A stretch of DNA of 64,000 nt. Source: an uncultured Eubacteriales bacterium (GTDB lineage Bacteria > Bacillota > Clostridia > Oscillospirales > Oscillospiraceae). The stretch covers positions 121,284 to 185,283 of the forward strand of contig UROF01000003.1 in NCBI GenBank assembly GCA_900549475.1. The letters run 5' to 3'. Both the position numbers and the translations under genes were made by a program. This document shows, in pieces, positions 42,401 to 48,735 of the stretch; the stretch's first letter is position 1, and each line of letters opens with the position of its first letter. The notes beneath the pieces are model-generated. The model saw only the letters and a program-made list of their open reading frames with translations, was not told where the DNA came from and ran no database searches.

Positions 42401-42523
42401 TGGATGACCATGAACGGTATCTTCGACGGCGTGGGCGACAATATGCTCGACCCTGCCGGCACTGCTACCCGCGCTCAGGTCGCAACCATCCTGATGCGGT
42501 TCATTGAGAACTTTGCTCAGTAA
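39488..42523 (+). CDS. Secreted SGNH/GDSL hydrolase with beta-helix-like repeats and C-terminal SLH domains
   Basis: A 1011-residue surface protein. A signal peptide (1-25, cleaved after AFA) precedes an SGNH esterase domain (about 28-300): block I YVALGDSISTGYGL with Ser36, GGNDLMG, and the catalytic Asp/His in DFHPNAYGH. Next comes a region of degenerate beta-strand repeats (about 305-680) rich in ITGGNITV-type units, as in carbohydrate-binding or polysaccharide-lyase-like solenoids. A Thr-rich linker (about 690-760) follows, then a beta domain and three SLH repeats (about 840-1011) anchoring it to the cell-wall polymer. GAGGAGG precedes the ATG. It probably removes acyl groups from surface or dietary glycans; the exact substrate is unknown. 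It shares its promoter palindrome with the adjacent two-component operon. Confidence 0.9.
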   Translation: MKRRLLSVLLSLCLMLGLLPTAAFAQGEVYVALGDSISTGYGLTDSDACFTRQIAASKSYALKSHAVDGATSSTLLAKLSDPAVAADVASADVITITIGGNDLMGALYLYLANQYNKTNDTALSAADIQNALMGKHETIEETTILIFASSVLSDFPQSAEARSALQQLGTNLTASIAAIKNANPDVTLIVANQYNPYSYAAKNVNPLFAAAVNTIVEAFETGITALNATIATMSLQLGYDVADVSSAFKFAEENPCNASFASLPINPDFHPNAYGHSLIANAILPLLPDTDPEVPPAEDALYVNGQNILTAPGYTVLCGNGAAIYNPETNTLVLVNAQITESYSFMDMETLSTAGIFAAEEITIILEGTSYISNADYAVFGESNVTMQGSGILYTDNYICCDGSMTIACGLDVKNTKEGPAIRADGDLTFAGTSMVNVTSSNRGIYSNAGITIQNGAALHVVSTAEGITCLGSLTIEGGEVAIESESTGIYTLFLKSPLIINGGNITVTSKNENAVFTESMAIHGGNVNLAGKGLGLLISEALTITGGNITVTGGSLGINLFGKMIMEGGSVTVNALDEGSYGIQGRSLTVTGGTLNVSGQQAALLLYPVLTVSSSLLPLGHSVQKVSCTYLDEDQISITEYAYTIAEDGADLSYENITGSSWHPVFVLTGAPTNVVLRNYAPENPDVPSTGSGTTTDTVTNPDGSTTTTVTKPDGSSTITTTAPNGASSVATVDKNGSTSVSVKLPETTITNAQGKTISLPMPALSVTSNRAAAPVVTMDLPDGASAKVEIPVTNATTGTVAILVRANGTEEIVKTSVATQNGVVLTVSDGDTIKVVDNSKSFSDVSSTYWGADAVDFVTSRELFNGTSASTFSPNSAMDRAMIVTVLARFAGVDTSTGSTWYEAGVQWAKSTGISDGSDLTGSVTREQLATMLYRYAQSQGLGFTGTWAFSLDYADANQVSEYAYEAMCWMTMNGIFDGVGDNMLDPAGTATRAQVATILMRFIENFAQ

Positions 42524-42596
42524 CAGCAAGCCAGCAAACGAGTTCCAGCGTTTCAGCACAGCGGCCCAACAGTAATTTAATCAGCGTCAAACAAAA

Positions 42597-42627
42597 AGCG
42601 CGGACAGTCTAAAAGGCTGTCCGCGCT
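42597..42627 (+). terminator. Terminator of the SGNH/SLH gene
   Basis: An 11-bp stem (AGCGCGGACAG with CTGTCCGCGCT), followed by ATATTTCTG. It is 74 bases after the stop. Confidence 0.75.
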
Positions 42628-42797
42628 ATATTTCTGCTCGTTGCCGCCATTTGATATGCTAGCCGCTCGTATGGGCCAGTTCGCCACCGTATCCGCCAAA
42701 AAGCAAATATCGGGGATAGGGAGCAAACCGCCCTTCTGTACTTCAAACTGAGAGGCCATGTCCCATTCCAGATATACCGTCCCCGGCAGCACAACAA
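42628..42797. other. Intergenic stretch, no gene assigned
   Basis: Between the two terminators lies sequence in which a 71-codon minus-strand frame (42792-42577) stays open. Its peptide has no recognised domain, the frame has no clear ribosome site and it reads through the neighbouring terminator stem. It may be a gene remnant. Confidence 0.35.
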
Positions 42798-42832
42798 AAG
42801 AACTGCCGCAGATATATTCTGCGGCAGTTCTT
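42798..42832 (-). terminator. Terminator of the NlpC/P60 gene
   Basis: A perfect 14-bp stem with an ATATATT loop; on the minus strand followed by TTTGTTGTG. Confidence 0.88.
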
Positions 42833-42896
42833 GGTAATCAGTAAGAAAGACGTCTCAGGTATTGCGCTTCACCAACTCAGATAATACTGTACGGGA

Positions 42897-44030
42897 TCAA
42901 CCCAGGCGCTTGGCTCCCTTGTAGTAGCCATTATAATAGCTCTCGTCCAGGCTGTTGATCCGCACGCCGTAGCTGGTGGAGGCATGGATAAACTCGTTGT
43001 TCCCGATGTAGATGCCCACATGGGAGCAAGCCTTGCCGTTGCTCCGGGAAGGATCACAGAAGAGCACCAGATCGCCGGGCTGAAGATCAGAACGCTCCAC
43101 ATACTCGCCAACAGATTCCCACTGGGAAGTAGCGGAATGGGGCAGGCTGTAACCCAGCTGGCTGAATACATACATGGTAAAACCAGAGCAGTCAAAGCCG
43201 CTGGAGGAGGCGCCGCCATACACATAGGGGACACCCAGATACTGCATCGCGATCTCTACCGCCTCAGCGCCCACAGCGCTGGCAGCGGCGGGGTTATAAG
43301 GACGTACGTAATCAGCGCTTATGTAACCAAGGACGCCGTCGCAGTTCATAGCGTACCAGCCATCCTCCAGAGAGATCAGCTCCACTGTGCTGCCGGCATA
43401 GACCTTGGTGAGAATGCTGCTGTCGGTGCTGGGCTGGCTGCGGACATTGACGCAGGAGCCGGTGACGATACCTCTGGGATCAGCCATCAGGATACCATCC
43501 ACATAGACGTAACTGGCATTGACATAGCCTGTGCTGTCGCCCCAAGCCACATAGCACCACTCGTCCGCAACGGACAACACTGTCAGCTCAGTACCCTCGT
43601 CCAGCGTGGTGAGGATCGCACTCTCTGTGGATGCCTCCGCTCTCAGGTTCACATAGCCGGCGCCATCGATCACCGCATCCCGGGGCTGTGCCGCAGCGGC
43701 AACCGCAGACATCGTCTCTGTTACTTCCTCCTTAGGGGCTTCCACAGCCTCACCTTCCGCAGGTGTGTAGTCCACATATTCTGCGGATACATAGCCGGTG
43801 TACTCACCATAGCTGACCTTGTACCAGCCCTCCAGCTCCTCATAGACCTGAACGCTGGTTCCTTCCAGAAGATACGTTACTGTGGCGCAATCGGTGTTGG
43901 CCTCGCTGCGCAGACGCAGGGAATCGGCCGTTACCACTGCCGTTCCCAAAACGGAGGCGGCGGCGGTCAGGGTCAAAAACGCTGCCGTCAGGGCGGACAG
44001 CAGAGCAGTCTTCATCAATACTCGTCTCAT
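42897..44030 (-). CDS. Secreted SH3-NlpC/P60 peptidoglycan hydrolase
   Basis: A 377-residue cell-wall endopeptidase. An N-terminal hydrophobic export signal (about 5-28) is followed by three bacterial SH3 domains (about 30-90, 115-175 and 185-245), each with the LRSEA/LRAEA/VRSQP-type strand and a GWYKVSY-like turn. The C-terminal NlpC/P60 domain (about 255-377) has the full triad: Cys281 in FDCSGF, His337 in CSHVGIYIG and His349 in FIHAS. It would cut D-Glu/gamma-linked stem-peptide bonds during growth or turnover. It follows a 96-residue gene of unknown function on the same strand after 36 bases, behind one strong promoter. Confidence 0.94.
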   Translation of the reverse strand: MRRVLMKTALLSALTAAFLTLTAAASVLGTAVVTADSLRLRSEANTDCATVTYLLEGTSVQVYEELEGWYKVSYGEYTGYVSAEYVDYTPAEGEAVEAPKEEVTETMSAVAAAAQPRDAVIDGAGYVNLRAEASTESAILTTLDEGTELTVLSVADEWCYVAWGDSTGYVNASYVYVDGILMADPRGIVTGSCVNVRSQPSTDSSILTKVYAGSTVELISLEDGWYAMNCDGVLGYISADYVRPYNPAAASAVGAEAVEIAMQYLGVPYVYGGASSSGFDCSGFTMYVFSQLGYSLPHSATSQWESVGEYVERSDLQPGDLVLFCDPSRSNGKACSHVGIYIGNNEFIHASTSYGVRINSLDESYYNGYYKGAKRLG

Positions 44031-44066
44031 TCGTACATCCTCTTACTCTCTTTTGTTCGTCGTCTG

Positions 44067-44357
44067 TTACTTTCCGGCCAGTGCTCTCTCCAACCAGATG
44101 GTGGAAATATCCATGGCAGCGTACAAGCTGTCCTTCTCGCTCTTCTTCACGACCCGGTCCCGGCTCTTCAGATCCGGCGCGGTACGCTGCAGCTCCACTG
44201 TGACCCGAGTGGCCACATCCAGATCCTTTTCCTTTCTGGTCTCCTTGACCTGCATCAGGATAATATACGGATCGGCCATGGAGCCGAAATAGATCATATT
44301 TCCAATACGACGCAGAGGATGATTCTTATACACAAGTCCTTCTGTCTTCTGAGCCAT
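44067..44357 (-). CDS. Conserved hypothetical 96-residue protein
   Basis: A soluble, charged protein without signal or membrane segments. It starts MAQKTEGLVYKNHPLRRIGN, has a hydrophobic beta-like core (MIYFGSMADPYIILMQVKET) and a Lys/Glu/Arg-rich C-terminal half ending in a likely helix (AAMDISTIWLERALAG). Ribosome site AAGGAAGTG precedes the ATG. No family was recognised. It is the first cistron before the SH3-NlpC/P60 gene, under a TTGACA-type promoter, so a role tied to cell-wall turnover is conceivable but unproven. Confidence 0.7.
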   Translation of the reverse strand: MAQKTEGLVYKNHPLRRIGNMIYFGSMADPYIILMQVKETRKEKDLDVATRVTVELQRTAPDLKSRDRVVKKSEKDSLYAAMDISTIWLERALAGK

Positions 44358-44393
44358 TCATTCACTTCCTTGCTTTGTCATAATTGTAACCAA

Positions 44394-44422
44394 ATTGTAA
44401 CATATCGTTTTTTCTCTGTCAA
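44394..44422 (-). promoter_or_regulatory. Promoter of the 96-residue/NlpC-P60 operon
   Basis: Minus-strand TTGACA (44422-44417, perfect) and TACAAT (44399-44394) with a 17-base spacer. The -10 is flanked by a direct repeat of GTTACAATT (44400-44392 and a copy 12 bases further on). Confidence 0.88.
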
Positions 44423-44617
44423 CCGCAATCTGCCTTTTTATTTGTCGGAAATTCCTGGTGTATTTTTGTGACAATCATATAAAAATGTTACGAAACTTTT
44501 ACATTTCTGTCGGAGCAGCTGCGCTCCCGCGCCCCTTTTTCCCCTTCTTGTTTACATTTATTCCACCATATGATATCATCATGACGTTGGTATTTTGTGG
44601 CGTTAGAGGAGAAAATC

Positions 44618-45727
44618 ATGACAAATAGTAACAAATTGTTTCTATCGCGTACCCCATATGACCTGGATAAGACCGAGGCGCTCTTTGCTGCGGCCATGGC
44701 AGAGAACGCACGTTTTCAGGTGGAAAACTGCCCGGACTACGCCAGGATTTTTTCCGGACAGGCTGGTGCGGATTATTCTGAGCCCGTCAGCCTCCCGCCG
44801 CTTCCTACCCTGTATTTCAAGCGTCACGCCCTTTTTTCCATGCCGGAGCGGAATATGCTGATCAAAGCCACCTCCTCCGGTACCAGCGGCGCCATGAGCC
44901 GCATGGCTTTCGACGCGGGCAGCCTTCTCCGGGGTCTAGCCATGGTGTGGCGGATGACACGATACCACCACCTCCTCTCCCCTGTTCCCTGCCACTACCT
45001 GATCCTGGGCTACCAGCCCCGCCGGGGCAACGACACGGCATTCTCCAAGACCGGATATGGTTTTACCTTTTTCGCCCCGGCTCTCAGCCGGACCTACGCC
45101 CTGGTGTGGCAAAAGGGCGGCTACCAGCTGGACCTGGAGGGCCTGCGGCAGCGGCTCCTCCGCTGCGCCAGAGGGCACTTCCCCATCCGCACCATCGGTT
45201 TTCCTGCCTACACCTGGCTTCTCTTAAGCCAGATGGAGAAGGAGGGCATCCATCTTCAGATGCCTAAAGACTCTAAGATCACCATGGGCGGCGGCTGGAA
45301 GCAGTTTGAGGGGCAGAAGGTGGAAAAAGCAGAGCTCTACCGACTGGCGGAGTCGGTGCTGGGTATCGCCGAGGAGGACTGCGTAGAGTTCTTCGGCGCA
45401 GTGGAGCACCCCATTCTCTACACCACCTGCAAGCATCACCACTTCCATGTGCCGGTATACAGCCGGATCGTCATCCGGGATGTGGACACGCTGGAACCAG
45501 TGCCCAACGGCACACCGGGACTGGTAAACCTCATGACCCCCATGGTAAAAAGTGTCCCCATCCTCAGCGTCATGACCGATGACCTGGGCATTCTCCACGA
45601 CGGGGACACCTGCGGCTGCGGCATCCAGAGCCCCTGGCTGGAGCTGCTTGGCCGGGTAGGCGCCAAAGGTCTGGTCACCTGCGCCTCCGGTGCGGCGGAA
45701 TTTCTGAAGGGAGGCGAAGGGAAATGA
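44618..45727 (+). CDS. LuxE-type acyl-protein synthetase
   Basis: A 369-residue ATP-dependent acyl-activating enzyme of the LuxE family, which in luminous bacteria activates a fatty acid and passes it to the reductase LuxC. The AMP-binding loop ATSSGTSGAMSRMAFD is at about residue 83; MGGGWKQFEG, CVEFFGAVEHPILY and the C-terminal GLVNLMTPM and WLELLGRVGAKG segments match the adenylate-forming fold. The start at 44618 was chosen because GAGGAG precedes it. It overlaps luxC by four bases. No luciferase genes are present, so a fatty aldehyde or alcohol product for lipids is more likely. Confidence 0.88.
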   Translation: MTNSNKLFLSRTPYDLDKTEALFAAAMAENARFQVENCPDYARIFSGQAGADYSEPVSLPPLPTLYFKRHALFSMPERNMLIKATSSGTSGAMSRMAFDAGSLLRGLAMVWRMTRYHHLLSPVPCHYLILGYQPRRGNDTAFSKTGYGFTFFAPALSRTYALVWQKGGYQLDLEGLRQRLLRCARGHFPIRTIGFPAYTWLLLSQMEKEGIHLQMPKDSKITMGGGWKQFEGQKVEKAELYRLAESVLGIAEEDCVEFFGAVEHPILYTTCKHHHFHVPVYSRIVIRDVDTLEPVPNGTPGLVNLMTPMVKSVPILSVMTDDLGILHDGDTCGCGIQSPWLELLGRVGAKGLVTCASGAAEFLKGGEGK

Positions 45728-46998
45728 TCCTCTATCGAGGCCAGCTCCATGACGACAAGGACCTGCCGGAGCTGTTATGCCGTCTGGAGAAGGATTGTCT
45801 CGCCACCCTGGCCAGGGAGCCCATTACGCCGGAGCTGGTAGTGAACGCCTGTGACAGTCTGGCCCGGGACATTGCACAAGGTCAGTTTGATCACCTCCTG
45901 AGGCCCTTTCTGGAGGCCTTCTCCATCCCCCGGAGCCAGCTGGATGCGGCCCTTGGGTTATTTTCCCGGGAAAGCCTCACCCAAAAGCTCCGGCTGGAGC
46001 TGGGGGAGACGCCTGAGGCCGAGGATCTGCCCCATCCGGGATTCGCCTCCATCCATCGGCGGCGGTATCCCCTGGGCATCCTGCTCCACATCGCCGCCGG
46101 CAACGTGGACGGCCTTCCGGCCTACAGCGTGGTGGAGGGCCTGCTGGCAGGGAATATCAACCTCCTGAAGCTGCCCTCCATGGACCACGGAGCCTCCATT
46201 CTGCTGCTCCACGAGCTGGGAGAGCGAGAGCCCCGGCTGAAGGACTTTATCTATGTCTTTGACGTGCCCTCCACGGACCTTGCCAGTCTCTCCGCTCTAG
46301 CGGAGATCGCCGACGGCATCGTGGTCTGGGGCGGAGACCAGGCGGTGACCGCCGCGAGACGCCTGGCCGCCCCCAATACCAAACTCATCACCTGGGGTCA
46401 TAAGCTCAGCTTCGCCTACGCTACCGCCGCCGCCACGAACAAGGATCTCACCGCCCTGGCCCGACACATATGTCTCACCCGGCAGCTTCTCTGCTCCTCC
46501 TGCCAGGGGATCTTCCTGGACTCAGAGGACATGGGGGAGGTAGAAGCTCTGGGGGAGCGGTTTTTTGCCATACTGCAGGAGGAAAACCGGCGGCATCCGC
46601 TGGCAGATATGGGCCTTCGGGCCAAGGCTACTCTTCATCTGCGCACCGAGGAACTGGAGGCCCACGAGAGCGGCCGCCGTATCCTCCGGGGCGGCGGAGT
46701 CAGTGTCACCGTGGCTCCGGACAGCAAGCTGGAGCTGTCCTGGCTGGGGGGCAACTGCTGGGTAAAGCCTCTGCCCCGCGCGAGAATTCTCTCTGCTCTC
46801 AAAGGGCAGAAGGGGTATCTCCAGACCGCGGGGCTCCTCTGCGCCCCTGAGGAGCGCTCAGAGCTGTCCGCCCTGCTGGCCAGGGCAGGGCTGGTGCGGA
46901 TCACCGAGGCCGGGGAGATGTCCCGAACCCTCCCCGGTGAGGCCCACGACGGGGACTACCCCCTCCGCGCCTACAGCCGTATCGTGGAGATGGTATGA
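45724..46998 (+). CDS. LuxC-type acyl-CoA/acyl-protein reductase
   Basis: A 424-residue aldehyde-dehydrogenase-superfamily reductase making fatty aldehyde from an acyl thioester with NADPH. Motifs are GILLHIAAGNVDGLPAYS, NLLKLPSMD, IVVWGGDQAV and the nucleophile region TRQLLCSSCQGIFLDS (Cys257 or Cys260). The C-terminal HDGDYPLRAYSRIVEM is typical of LuxC. It is translationally coupled to the LuxE gene (ATGA). Its aldehyde may feed ether-lipid/plasmalogen or wax-type metabolism known in anaerobes; this is inference. A strong terminator follows immediately. Confidence 0.92.
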   Translation: MILYRGQLHDDKDLPELLCRLEKDCLATLAREPITPELVVNACDSLARDIAQGQFDHLLRPFLEAFSIPRSQLDAALGLFSRESLTQKLRLELGETPEAEDLPHPGFASIHRRRYPLGILLHIAAGNVDGLPAYSVVEGLLAGNINLLKLPSMDHGASILLLHELGEREPRLKDFIYVFDVPSTDLASLSALAEIADGIVVWGGDQAVTAARRLAAPNTKLITWGHKLSFAYATAAATNKDLTALARHICLTRQLLCSSCQGIFLDSEDMGEVEALGERFFAILQEENRRHPLADMGLRAKATLHLRTEELEAHESGRRILRGGGVSVTVAPDSKLELSWLGGNCWVKPLPRARILSALKGQKGYLQTAGLLCAPEERSELSALLARAGLVRITEAGEMSRTLPGEAHDGDYPLRAYSRIVEMV

Positions 46999-47012
46999 TA
47001 CTCTTTATAAAG

Positions 47013-47062
47013 GATAAGCCTGAGGGCGGCGGAACAATAGTTCCGCCGCCCTCAGGCTTATC
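47013..47062. terminator. Bidirectional terminator between luxC and rnmV
   Basis: A perfect 22-bp stem with a 6-base loop (47035-47040). TCTTCTATTC follows on the plus strand and TTTATAAAG on the minus strand. Confidence 0.93.
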
Positions 47063-47064
47063 TT

Positions 47065-47652
47065 CTATTCTCCCATGGCAGAGAAGAACTCCGCCCGGGT
47101 GTACAGGATGTTCAGCGCCTCCAGCATGGCGTTGGCCGTCATGTGCTCCGGCAGACCCAGCTTTTTAAGGAGCGCCTGCCGCCGGGCCTGGCTGTCCTGC
47201 CCGCCGGTGAGGCCCAGGCCGTAGAGATCCGCTTTGGTGATGGGCTCCGCCCTCTCCTCTGGCGGCTGTCCGTCCTCAAAGGTGGCCCCCGCCCGTTCCA
47301 GGGCGGTGAGGAGCACCTGGGGACTCATGCCCTCCACCCCCAGCTTGCCCTCCTTCCCCGGAGCGGCCTTCCGCCGCTCCTTGCCGTAGACGTCGGGGAT
47401 ATAGGCCTGCTTGAGTTGGCTTTTGGGAATGGCCCCCTTGAGGAAATTCCGGATAACGAATCCCGCCCCGTCGCTGTCGGTGAGGAGGATCAGTCCCCGC
47501 TCCGCCGCCAGCCTTCGCAGCAGGGCCAGCCGCTCCCGGTCATTGAATACGCCGAAGCCTCCGGTCTCCACCACCGTCGCCTCCACCACCTGTTTGAGGG
47601 CATTCTTGTCGTAGCGGCCCTCTACCACGATCACTTCCCGGATCCGTCTCAT
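47065..47652 (-). CDS. rnmV: Ribonuclease M5
   Basis: A 195-residue TOPRIM nuclease that matures 5S rRNA in low- and mid-GC Gram-positives. The TOPRIM glutamate is in REVIVVEGRYDKNAL near the N-terminus and the acidic motif is LILLTDSDGAGFVIRNFL. The C-terminal DUF4093-type region includes GKLGVEGMSPQVLLTAL. It overlaps holA by four bases at its start. Confidence 0.92.
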   Translation of the reverse strand: MRRIREVIVVEGRYDKNALKQVVEATVVETGGFGVFNDRERLALLRRLAAERGLILLTDSDGAGFVIRNFLKGAIPKSQLKQAYIPDVYGKERRKAAPGKEGKLGVEGMSPQVLLTALERAGATFEDGQPPEERAEPITKADLYGLGLTGGQDSQARRQALLKKLGLPEHMTANAMLEALNILYTRAEFFSAMGE

Positions 47653-48704
47653 GCCCGGGCCCCCTGTTCCAGTTCCATCAGAAGGAGTTTGAGCTCCTGG
47701 GCTCCGTCCACGCCATTGACGCTCTTGATCCGCAGGTCCGTCTCATAGCACCGGCGCACCGCCATAGCACACCACTCCCGGCTCACCCGCCGGGCGTTGT
47801 CCAATAGCAGCTTTGCCGGATAGTCCGAGCGCATGTTCCACTGCTCCATGAGCCAGAACTTGTCCTTCCCCGTGTCCAGGGCCAGCCGGGCGGTGTAGAG
47901 CTTGCGCAGCTCCTTGCCCATGAGGGCCAACAGCATAAAGGGCTCCTCCTGCTGCCGGAGAAGATCCCCCAGCACCGCCGCCGCCTTGTTGAAATCCCCT
48001 TTGGACACCGCCCCGGTCATCTCAAACACCTGGGCCTCCAAGATCGGAGCAGCCACCGCGTCGATATCTCCCTTGGTGATCCGCTCTCCCCGGGCATAGG
48101 CAGAGATCTTGGCGATCTCAGGGATAAGGCCGTTCATGAGGCTGCCGCAGGTGAAGATCAGGTGCTCCGCCGTGGGCACATCAATGGTGTGGCCGGTGGC
48201 CTTGAACCGCCGGGAAACCCATTTGAGGATCTCCCCCTGGCTCTGCTCCTCGAACTTCACCGTCTGCACGTTTTTCTCCACGGCGGCGTACAGCTTCTTA
48301 TAGGTCTTGTTGGGCTTGTAGGCCACCTGGTCATAGACGAACACCAGGCAGCAGTAGGGGGGCAAGTCCTCCAGAAGGGCGATGAGGATATTCCGCTGGT
48401 CCTCCGGAAGCTTATAGAGGTCCCAGTCCTCCACCTGGACCATGGTCCGCTCCGCCATCATGGGCATGGCCTCCGCCGTCTCGGTGAGGACCTGGGCCGT
48501 AAGGGTCTTGCCGTCCAGCTTGTGGTAGTTGAACTCCTCGAACCCGGCGGGCACCAACTGCCGGCGCATCTCTCCCAGGTAGTACTCCCGGAGGTAGCTC
48601 TCCTCCCCATGGAAAATATAGGCCGTACCCAGTGTTCCGGCGGCAAGGTCCGCCCGGAAGGTATCATATCCGGCGCTGCCGCCGCTCTTCTTTTTTACCG
48701 CCAT
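47649..48704 (-). CDS. holA: DNA polymerase III delta subunit
   Basis: A 351-residue clamp-loader subunit that opens the sliding clamp. The N-terminal AAA+-like domain includes TAYIFHGEESYLREYYLGEM, and the EAMPMMAERTMVQVEDW strand is typical of HolA. The central INGLIPEI-like helix region (CGSLMNGLIPEIAKISAYA) and a C-terminal collar domain follow. Length is normal. It begins 31 bases after the comEC stop; comEC-holA is a common Firmicutes order. Confidence 0.93.
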   Translation of the reverse strand: MAVKKKSGGSAGYDTFRADLAAGTLGTAYIFHGEESYLREYYLGEMRRQLVPAGFEEFNYHKLDGKTLTAQVLTETAEAMPMMAERTMVQVEDWDLYKLPEDQRNILIALLEDLPPYCCLVFVYDQVAYKPNKTYKKLYAAVEKNVQTVKFEEQSQGEILKWVSRRFKATGHTIDVPTAEHLIFTCGSLMNGLIPEIAKISAYARGERITKGDIDAVAAPILEAQVFEMTGAVSKGDFNKAAAVLGDLLRQQEEPFMLLALMGKELRKLYTARLALDTGKDKFWLMEQWNMRSDYPAKLLLDNARRVSREWCAMAVRRCYETDLRIKSVNGVDGAQELKLLLMELEQGARA

Positions 48705-48735
48705 GTGTCCTGTTCCTCTCTCCGCCGCAGCGGTG

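Noticed and set aside
42577..42792. 71-codon frame on the minus strand downstream of the SGNH/SLH gene
   Set aside because: It crosses a terminator stem, lacks a ribosome site and shows no recognised family; it may be a remnant.
44618..46998. Bioluminescence operon
   Set aside because: Only luxE- and luxC-like genes occur; no luciferase subunits and no flavin reductase of the lux type.
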